Positions 42,550 to 48,754 of a stretch of DNA of 48,754 bases are shown in pieces. The stretch comes from an uncultured Hippea sp. Lineage in GTDB: Bacteria > Campylobacterota_A > Desulfurellia > JAADFJ01. The notes beneath the pieces were generated by a model. That model worked only from the letters and a program-made list of their open reading frames with translations. It was not told the DNA's origin and did not search any database. The first letter of the stretch is position 1. Each line of letters starts with the position of its first letter. Location: the NCBI GenBank assembly GCA_913009315.1, contig CAJVZA010000005.1:1-48754 (forward strand), read 5' to 3'. A program made the translations under genes and the position numbers.

Positions 42550-44104
42550 TCCTATATTACTTGAAGTTTTCAAGAATAAATTATCTTCCGTTTCCGAAGA
42601 GATGGGTGTATCGCTGAATAGAACTGCCTTCTCACCGAATATAAAAGAAAGACGCGATTTTTCCTGCGCTGTGTTTGATAAAAATGGCGATATTATAGCG
42701 CAAGCTGCACATATACCTGTTCATTTAGGTTCTATGCCTCTTTCCGTAAAAGAAGCCATTAAGAATTTTGAATTTGAAAAAGGAGACATGGTTGTCTTAA
42801 ATGATCCTTTCAAAGGGGGAACGCATCTGCCTGATATTACGATTGTTGCACCTATTTTTGCTGAGGGCGTCCGCGAACCTGTATTTTTTGCAGGAAACAG
42901 GGCTCATCACTCGGATGTGGGAGGTATGAGCGCAGGTTCTATGCCGCTTTCTACAAACATTTTTCAAGAAGGTATTATTATACCGCCTCTAAAACTTATG
43001 GAAAAAGGTAAATTGGATGAAAAGCTGATGAGTTTCTTTTTGAATAATGTCAGAACACCTTATGAAAGAGAAGGAGATTTCTCGGCACAAATTATGGCCA
43101 ACATAACAGGCATAAAACGAACCGAGGAATTAATAGAAAAATACGGCCTTGATATGGTAAATTTTTACTCAAAAAGTTTAATTGAATATTCTGAAAAGAT
43201 TATGAGCAAAACGATAGAAAATATACCTGACGGTAAATACGAATTTGAGGATTATCTTGATGATGACGGTACAGGCAGAGAAGATATTAAAATAAATGTC
43301 AGTATCACAATCAACGGCAGCAAGGCCGTAATAGACTTCTCAAAATCCGATGATCGGGTTGAGGGCAGCGTTAACGCCGTCTATGCAATTACCCTGTCAT
43401 GCGTTTTGTATGTTTTTAGGTCGCTGGTTAAGGAAAATATCCCGACAAATGCAGGATGTTTGAGGCCAATAGAGTTGATAACGCAAAAAGGCAGTGTGGT
43501 AGATGCGTCATTTCCTGCAGCTGTTGCCGGAGGCAATGTAGAAACATCTCAAAGAATAGTTGATGTAATTTTAGGGGCACTTTCAAAAGCATTGCCCGAT
43601 ATAATACCTGCTGCATCGCAAGGAACAATGAATAATATTGCAATTGGAGGTATTGATAAAAAAACGGGCAATCCATTCACATATTATGAAACATTGGCAG
43701 GAGGAATGGGTGCTTCTTCCGGGGGAAACGGAGAAAGTGCCGTGCATTCTCATATGACAAATACACTCAACACACCAATTGAAGCACTCGAATACAGCTA
43801 TCCGTTTATAATAAGAGAATATTCTATTAGAAAAGCATCGGGCGGCAAAGGCAAATTTTGCGGAGGGAACGGTTTAACAAGAGAGCTGCAGCTTACCTCT
43901 GATGCAGAGGTAACGGTTTTATCTGAAAGAAGAAAGGGGGTGCCGTATGGCTTAAAAGGAGGTGACGATGGCGGTAAAGGTAAAAACATCATAATAATGA
44001 ATGGGGAAACTTTTAAAATGCCCTCCAAATTTAATACAAAGCTGCATGAGGGCGATATCCTAAGAATCGAAACACCGGGTGGTGGAGGATATGGAAAAAA
44101 ATAA
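42539..44104 (+). CDS. hyuB: Hydantoinase/oxoprolinase family protein, subunit B
   Basis: GTG at 42539 follows AGGGAG at 6 nt and overlaps the hyuA stop. The 521-residue product has KNKLSSVSEEMGVSLNRTAFSPNIKERRDFSCA, AHIPVHLGSMP, NDPFKGGTHLPDITIVAPIF and the C-terminal IETPGGGGYG, all HyuB hallmarks. It forms a complex with HyuA for ATP-dependent ring opening or carboxylation. There is no third, small zinc-bearing subunit as in acetone carboxylase, which favours a hydantoinase or oxoprolinase type. The TRAP binding-protein gene starts 19 nt after its stop. Confidence 0.92.
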   Translation: MKVNPILLEVFKNKLSSVSEEMGVSLNRTAFSPNIKERRDFSCAVFDKNGDIIAQAAHIPVHLGSMPLSVKEAIKNFEFEKGDMVVLNDPFKGGTHLPDITIVAPIFAEGVREPVFFAGNRAHHSDVGGMSAGSMPLSTNIFQEGIIIPPLKLMEKGKLDEKLMSFFLNNVRTPYEREGDFSAQIMANITGIKRTEELIEKYGLDMVNFYSKSLIEYSEKIMSKTIENIPDGKYEFEDYLDDDGTGREDIKINVSITINGSKAVIDFSKSDDRVEGSVNAVYAITLSCVLYVFRSLVKENIPTNAGCLRPIELITQKGSVVDASFPAAVAGGNVETSQRIVDVILGALSKALPDIIPAASQGTMNNIAIGGIDKKTGNPFTYYETLAGGMGASSGGNGESAVHSHMTNTLNTPIEALEYSYPFIIREYSIRKASGGKGKFCGGNGLTRELQLTSDAEVTVLSERRKGVPYGLKGGDDGGKGKNIIIMNGETFKMPSKFNTKLHEGDILRIETPGGGGYGKK

Positions 44105-44123
44105 AATTATTAAGGAGAGAAAA

Positions 44124-45107
44124 GTGAAGAAAATTTTATCGATTTTACTGCTTGCCGGAATAATCTGTTTTGCGGGTTATAATGCCAAGGCAGCTAAGAT
44201 TACAAAAATGAATCTCAATGCAATATACGGACCCACAAGTATACACACACTTGGGGCAATTCATTTTGCAAAACTCGTTGATAAATATACAAACGGCACA
44301 GTGAAGATAACCGTATATCCTGGGGGCAGCTTGGGATTCAAGGGCGCCGAACTCCTGCGAGTTGTCAAGGAAGGTCAGGTGCCAATGTCCGATATTTTGA
44401 TGGGTGTGGTATCAGGCAGTGCACATGTTTTCGGTATCAGCTCACTTCCAAGACTTGTGCTTTCCTACAGAGCAGCTAAGAGGCTTTACAGACTGTCAAA
44501 GCCGCTCTATAAAAAAGCAGCCCTTAAATGGAATCAAAAATTTCTGTATGCTGCGCCATGGCCGCCAAGTGGTCTTGTTACAAAAAAACCGATAAAAAGC
44601 GCCGGCGATCTGAAAGATGTAAAGATTAGAACATACGATAGAAATGGAGCTGAATTTTTGAGATATCTTGGAGCGTCTGCCGTCTCGATGCCATGGGGAG
44701 ATCTCTACTCGGCACTGCGCACAGGACTGGTTAACGGCGTCTTAACATCGGCAGAATCTGCAAAAAACGGGAAATTTTGGGAAGTGCTGAATCATTTCAA
44801 AAAGATTAACTACGCATATCCTCTTAATATGGTAACAATCAATTTAGACTACTGGAATGCATTATCAAAATCTCAAAAGCATGCAATGCTGAGAGCGGCA
44901 AGAGAAACAGAAAGCTTTCAATGGAAAAGATCCCGATCGTACAATAAAAATGCTCTGATAACCATCAAGAATCATGGCATGATTGTATCGGGAGTAACCA
45001 ACAGGTTGAAAGCTGCTATGAATAAGGCAGCCAAAAAGGTAATCAATAAATTTCTTGCAAATGCAAACAGTCAGGAAAAGAACGTGGTGGAACAATTTAT
45101 TAGATGA
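44124..45107 (+). CDS. TRAP transporter substrate-binding protein, DctP family
   Basis: GTG at 44124, preceded by AAGGAG, gives a signal peptide (KKILSILLLAGIICFAGYNAKA) and a 327-residue protein of normal DctP length; earlier in-frame ATG codons lie in the end of hyuB. DctP features are the N-terminal YPGGSLGFKGAELLRVVKEGQV, the LKDVKIRTYDRNG segment whose Arg normally contacts the substrate carboxylate, and the SMPWGDLYSALRTGLVNGV motif. It binds the solute in the periplasm and hands it to the DctQM pair. The neighbouring hyuAB genes suggest that solute is their substrate, but it cannot be named. Confidence 0.93.
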   Translation: MKKILSILLLAGIICFAGYNAKAAKITKMNLNAIYGPTSIHTLGAIHFAKLVDKYTNGTVKITVYPGGSLGFKGAELLRVVKEGQVPMSDILMGVVSGSAHVFGISSLPRLVLSYRAAKRLYRLSKPLYKKAALKWNQKFLYAAPWPPSGLVTKKPIKSAGDLKDVKIRTYDRNGAEFLRYLGASAVSMPWGDLYSALRTGLVNGVLTSAESAKNGKFWEVLNHFKKINYAYPLNMVTINLDYWNALSKSQKHAMLRAARETESFQWKRSRSYNKNALITIKNHGMIVSGVTNRLKAAMNKAAKKVINKFLANANSQEKNVVEQFIR

Positions 45108-45583
45108 TCAATCAAATAATAAAGCGGATAGAATCTCTTTCGAAAATAGGAGCATATCTATCCGCCTTATTATTATCGATCATGGTGTTATTGATTTTTA
45201 TAAACATATTATATAGATCCCTGTTTCACTCATCTATTATGATAACCGATGAGTACAGCGCCTATCTGTTTGTCGGCGTAGTTATGTTTGCACTTGCTTT
45301 TACTTTAAAAGAGGGTGTTCATATAAAAATCATGGTACTTTCCTCTGCGCTCGGCAAAAGATCTGCTAAACTTCTATCAATTGCCGCAACTGCCATAGCA
45401 CTGTTTATCAGTCTGATTACGCTCTATTTTTCTACTACTATGGTTTATCAATCCTTTAGCCTTGACATACGCGCCGACACTGTTGCTCAAACAAAGCTGT
45501 TTATACCTCAACTTTTTATTACCATGGGATTTCTTCTTTTTAGTCTTGAACTATTTGCTATGTTGTTAAAAAAACTGCGATGA
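45104..45583 (+). CDS. TRAP transporter small permease, DctQ family
   Basis: A 159-residue protein with four membrane segments (LSALLLSIMVLLIFINILY; YSAYLFVGVVMFALAF; LSIAATAIALFISLITLYF; LFITMGFLLFSLELFAML) and the DctQ feature VMFALAFTLKEGVHIKI. It helps DctM in sodium-driven uptake. It overlaps dctP and dctM by 4 nt on both sides. Confidence 0.92.
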   Translation: MINQIIKRIESLSKIGAYLSALLLSIMVLLIFINILYRSLFHSSIMITDEYSAYLFVGVVMFALAFTLKEGVHIKIMVLSSALGKRSAKLLSIAATAIALFISLITLYFSTTMVYQSFSLDIRADTVAQTKLFIPQLFITMGFLLFSLELFAMLLKKLR

Positions 45584-46914
45584 TTTCCGATCCCCTAACT
45601 CTCACGGTTTTGCTTTTTGTAATCCTGTTTACATTCTTATTATCAGGTCTTTGGATCGGTTTCTCTCTGTTTTCCACAGGAATTACTCTGATGCTGCTTT
45701 ATAACTTTAATCTGCCGCCTGCCATCTTTATATGGAATAAAATAGGCGGGCTTATGGCTAATTCAATATGGAACAGCACCGATTCCTGGTCGCTGGCGTC
45801 GCTCTCACTTTTTATCTTAATGGGTGAGCTGTTATACGAAACGGATCTTTCCTCAAAACTGTTTAACGGATTGGTACCATGGCTGACAAAAGTTCCCGGA
45901 CGGCTGCTTCACATAAATGTTATAGCATGCTCGATGTTTGCTGCTGTTTCCGGTTCAAGCGCAGCCACAACAGCCACTATAGGCAAAATTACACTGAATG
46001 AATTATCAAAAAGAGGCTACGACAGAGGTTTGTCGGTAGGATCTCTTGCAGGAGCCGGCACATTAGGATTTTTGATACCTCCAAGTATCATAATGATAAT
46101 CTACGGAGTACTCTCAAATACATCGATAGGAAAACTGTTCGCAGCCGGCATACTTCCCGGACTTATGCTTGGAGGATTTTATTCAACCTATATAGCAATT
46201 TACAGCCTGATAAACCCTGCTACTGTGCCCAAAGAAACCACAAAACAAAGCCTGAAGGAAAAATTAATTGCATCGGCCGGAATTATCCCTGTCTTTGCTT
46301 TAATAGTGATTGTACTTGGAAGTATTTACCTCGGTTTTGCAACTCCTACGGAAGCTGCGGCGCTCGGTGTTGTCGGTTCTCTTATAACAGCACTGCTCTT
46401 TAAAAGTTTGACTTTTGCAACGCTTAAAAATGCCTTTATGAGCTCCGTAAAAACAACTGCAATGATTGTCTTTATAGTAACAGGCGCCGCATTTCTTTCT
46501 CAAGTTGTAGGATTTGTAGGAATAGCAAGAGCTCTGAGTCTGTTTGTAGCTGAATTAGGTTTATCAAAATATATGCTTCTTGTCGTAATTGGCATCATGT
46601 ATATGCTGATGGGAATGGTTTTGGACGGTATCTCTATGGTAGTAATGACCCTGCCGATTATTTTACCAATTATGGTTTCTGCCGGTTTTAGCCCTCTCTG
46701 GTTCGGAATTTTCCTTGTCATAATGGTTGAGCTTGCACAAATTACTCCTCCTGTCGGTTTCAGTCTGTTCGTTATTCAGGGCATATCAAACGAGACAACA
46801 AGCAATATCATAAAATACAGCTTTCCATTTTTTCTTATAATGATCCTGGCCATTGTCATACTTACGCTGTTTCCGGAGATAGTCTATTATCTTCCCAATC
46901 AGATGATACACTAA
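45580..46914 (+). CDS. TRAP transporter large permease, DctM family
   Basis: A 444-residue membrane protein with about 12 hydrophobic segments. Typical DctM motifs are AAVSGSSAATTATIGKI, SVGSLAGAGTLGFLIPPSIIMIIYG, ATPTEAAALGVVGSL and MGMVLDGISMVVMTLPIILPI. It is the sodium-coupled transport subunit and completes the dctPQM set. Nothing resembling a terminator follows; a repeat element begins at 46930. Confidence 0.95.
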   Translation: MISDPLTLTVLLFVILFTFLLSGLWIGFSLFSTGITLMLLYNFNLPPAIFIWNKIGGLMANSIWNSTDSWSLASLSLFILMGELLYETDLSSKLFNGLVPWLTKVPGRLLHINVIACSMFAAVSGSSAATTATIGKITLNELSKRGYDRGLSVGSLAGAGTLGFLIPPSIIMIIYGVLSNTSIGKLFAAGILPGLMLGGFYSTYIAIYSLINPATVPKETTKQSLKEKLIASAGIIPVFALIVIVLGSIYLGFATPTEAAALGVVGSLITALLFKSLTFATLKNAFMSSVKTTAMIVFIVTGAAFLSQVVGFVGIARALSLFVAELGLSKYMLLVVIGIMYMLMGMVLDGISMVVMTLPIILPIMVSAGFSPLWFGIFLVIMVELAQITPPVGFSLFVIQGISNETTSNIIKYSFPFFLIMILAIVILTLFPEIVYYLPNQMIH

Positions 46915-46929
46915 CGATAAGATCACTAA

Positions 46930-47002
46930 AAACACAGTTATTGATTTTGAGTGTTCCGGATTCAGGGCTGAAGATGGTCGTTCATAGATTAATAGAAGCA
47001 CT
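46930..47002. repeat. Terminal-inverted-repeat element, copy 4, shortened
   Basis: ACAGTTATTGATTTTGAGTG with TTCCGGATTCAG matches the left part of 40337-40493, and TCGTTCATAGATTAATAGAAGCAC matches its right end (TTCATAAATCGATAGAGGTGC there). The middle is missing, leaving 73 bp. It ends 22 bp before the tdh start. Confidence 0.6.
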
Positions 47003-47023
47003 TTTAAAAATAAGAGGGTTCAG

Positions 47024-48052
47024 ATGAAAGCACTTGTAAAAAAGTATGCAAAACAAGGTTTATGGCTTGATGATTTGCCGATACCGAAGATCGGCATTGA
47101 TGATGTTCTTATTAAGATTCAAAAAACGGCTATCTGCGGAACTGATGTTCATATCTACAACTGGGACAAATGGGCTCAAAATACAATCCCTGTTTCAATG
47201 GCTGTAGGCCATGAGTATGTCGGCAGAGTCGAAGCGATAGGAAGCAATGTAAAAGATGTAAAAATAGGCGAGCTGGTCAGCGGCGAAGGCCATATCACAT
47301 GCGGACAATGCAGAAACTGCCGCGCAGGAAGAAGGCATTTTTGCCCGAATGCAAAAGGAGTCGGGGTTAACCGTCCGGGCTGTTTTGCAGAGTATCTGTC
47401 GATTCCCGTCTCTAATGTATGGCATTGCGATAAATCAACTCCAACCGATATTCTTTCAATCTTTGACCCGCTTGGAAACGCAACTCATGTGGCACTTTCG
47501 TATGATCTGCTGGGAGAAGATGTTTTGATAACCGGGGCAGGACCAATCGGAATAATGGCTGCAGCAATAGCAAGACATGCAGGCGCAAGACATATCGTAA
47601 TCACGGATATCAATAAATATCGGTTAGCTCTTGCAGAAAAAATGGGTGTCGATAAAGCGGTTGACATTACAAAAGAAAATTTACGTGATACAATGAAGGA
47701 ACTTGACATGAAAGAGGGATTTGATGTAGGATTCGAGATGTCCGGCAATCCTGATGCGCTTGTCAATATGATAGATGTAATGTTCCATGGAGGCAAAATA
47801 GCACTGTTGGGTCTCCTTCCGGAAGCATCGATAAACTGGCAGAAGGTAATCTTCAACGGCTTAAATTTGAAAGGCATTTACGGACGCCAGATGTTTGAAA
47901 CATGGTACAAGATGCAGGCTATGCTTCAAAGCGGCCTAAATATAGCACCTGTCATTACCCACAGGCTTTCATATAAAGAGTTCGATAAGGGGTTTCAACT
48001 GATGAAAAGTGAAAATTCCGGCAAGGTGATACTTGACTGGTCAAATATTTAA
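47024..48052 (+). CDS. tdh: L-threonine 3-dehydrogenase
   Basis: A 342-residue zinc alcohol-dehydrogenase family protein. The catalytic zinc site is in [15 protein letters not shown] and [12 protein letters not shown], the structural zinc cysteines in [15 protein letters not shown], and the Rossmann motif is [29 protein letters not shown] and [11 protein letters not shown] are specific to Tdh. It oxidises threonine to 2-amino-3-oxobutyrate with NAD+. AGAGGG precedes the ATG. The kbl gene starts 2 nt after its stop, completing threonine cleavage to glycine and acetyl-CoA. Confidence 0.95.
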   Translation: MKALVKKYAKQGLWLDDLPIPKIGIDDVLIKIQKTAICGTDVHIYNWDKWAQNTIPVSMAVGHEYVGRVEAIGSNVKDVKIGELVSGEGHITCGQCRNCRAGRRHFCPNAKGVGVNRPGCFAEYLSIPVSNVWHCDKSTPTDILSIFDPLGNATHVALSYDLLGEDVLITGAGPIGIMAAAIARHAGARHIVITDINKYRLALAEKMGVDKAVDITKENLRDTMKELDMKEGFDVGFEMSGNPDALVNMIDVMFHGGKIALLGLLPEASINWQKVIFNGLNLKGIYGRQMFETWYKMQAMLQSGLNIAPVITHRLSYKEFDKGFQLMKSENSGKVILDWSNI

Positions 48053-48054
48053 TC

Positions 48055-48754
48055 ATGAATGAATCAACAAAAAGTCAGTACGAGGCTGTCTTAGCTCAAA
48101 TCAGAAAGGACGGACTCTATAAACACGAACGGGTAATAATGACACCTCAAAGAGCAAATATTGAGGTTTCCGGCGGCCGAAAGGTACTGAATATGTGCGC
48201 CAACAACTATCTTGGACTGGCCGACAATTCTGAAATCATTGAGGCTGCGAAAAAGAGCCTGGAGAAATGGGGATACGGCCTTTCATCTGTACGTTTCATT
48301 TGCGGAACACAGAAGATCCACAAAGAGCTCGAAGGAAAGATCTCAGAGTTTCTCAAAACCGATGATACGATACTTTACTCATCCTGCTTTGACGCCAATG
48401 GAGGACTTTTTGAAACAATCCTTTCAGAAAATGATGCTGTTATCAGCGATGAACTGAATCATGCCAGCATCATCGATGGAATCAGGCTGTGTAAAGCAAA
48501 AAAATACAGATACAGAAATAGAGATATGACTGAACTTGAAAATCGGTTAAAAGAAGCCGAATCGAATAATGCGGATAAATTGCTTATTGCCACAGATGGT
48601 GTTTTTTCAATGGACGGATCCGTTGCTCCGCTGAAAGAGATCTGCGATCTCGCTGATAAATACAACGCTATGACAATGATTGACGATTCTCATGCCGTAG
48701 GATTTAGGGGAAAACATGGCAGGGGAAAACATGAAAAGGGCGGTGGAAGGGGAA
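48055..48754 (+). CDS. kbl: 2-amino-3-ketobutyrate CoA ligase (glycine C-acetyltransferase), partial at window end
   Basis: The first 233 codons of a roughly 395-residue PLP enzyme are present. [70 protein letters not shown] and [10 protein letters not shown] are the class II aminotransferase/oxoamine synthase motifs; the PLP lysine lies beyond the window. It cleaves 2-amino-3-oxobutyrate with CoA to glycine plus acetyl-CoA. The last 50 bases are unusually G-rich and contain GGGGAAAACATG twice, so residues after HGRG may be unreliable. Confidence 0.9.
   Translation, partial: MNESTKSQYEAVLAQIRKDGLYKHERVIMTPQRANIEVSGGRKVLNMCANNYLGLADNSEIIEAAKKSLEKWGYGLSSVRFICGTQKIHKELEGKISEFLKTDDTILYSSCFDANGGLFETILSENDAVISDELNHASIIDGIRLCKAKKYRYRNRDMTELENRLKEAESNNADKLLIATDGVFSMDGSVAPLKEICDLADKYNAMTMIDDSHAVGFRGKHGRGKHEKGGGRG

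Overview
The window is a chromosomal segment of an AT-rich, diderm, anaerobic bacterium. The pointers are a tungsten-type aldehyde:ferredoxin oxidoreductase, ferredoxin-linked indolepyruvate oxidoreductase, oxygen-sensitive 2-hydroxyacyl-CoA dehydratase-type subunits, a Ric/DUF2249 nitrosative-stress pair, multihaem c-type cytochromes with an outer-membrane porin, a futalosine-pathway menaquinone gene and a heptose phosphatase for LPS. The mix best fits the former Deltaproteobacteria/Desulfobacterota or a nearby phylum. There is no rRNA or ribosomal protein in the window to settle this.

Layout. (1) 1-13938, minus strand: a 12-gene, tightly packed operon read from a near-consensus promoter at 14001-14028. 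It encodes a PanE-family reductase, two acyl-CoA ligases, a paired 2-hydroxyacyl-CoA dehydratase, enoyl-CoA hydratase, 3-hydroxyacyl-CoA dehydrogenase, a thiolase with its Zn-ribbon/OB partner, IorAB and an AOR that runs into a MoaD-like tail at the window edge. The genes can be drawn as one route from a 2-oxo acid (possibly arylpyruvate) to shorter acyl-CoA plus acetyl-CoA, with IorAB as an oxidative branch. (2) 13939-14495: a spacer with a 273-bp nested inverted-repeat element. (3) 14496-15436: DUF2249 protein and Ric. (4) 15437-16181: repeat-rich spacer. (5) 16182-23210: an electron-conduit cluster of octahaem cytochrome, porin, pentahaem, hexahaem lipoprotein and a second octahaem lipoprotein (27 CXXCH motifs). 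(6) 23511-27537, minus strand: hemA-hemC-diguanylate cyclase, translationally coupled. (7) 27752-34677: metal ABC transporter genes, xer recombinase, a DHH-CBS-CCA enzyme, gmhB, moaA and moaC, nearly all overlapping. (8) 34918-37827: yajC-secD-secF. (9) 38025-39966, minus: corA and mqnD. (10) 40561-46914: hydantoinase/oxoprolinase-type hyuA-hyuB with a complete TRAP transporter. (11) 47024-end: threonine dehydrogenase and a truncated kbl.

The spacers hold several dispersed repeat families that the genes do not explain: a family of about 73-157 bp elements with CTCTATTAATC-like terminal inverted repeats (34678, 39027, 40337, 46930), a GGGGTCGTGTCTT motif (15438, 23218, 37950 inverted), REP-like units with the GTCATTGCGAG core, and the large palindromic element at 14119-14391. 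No CRISPR array, tRNA, rRNA or intact insertion sequence was seen.
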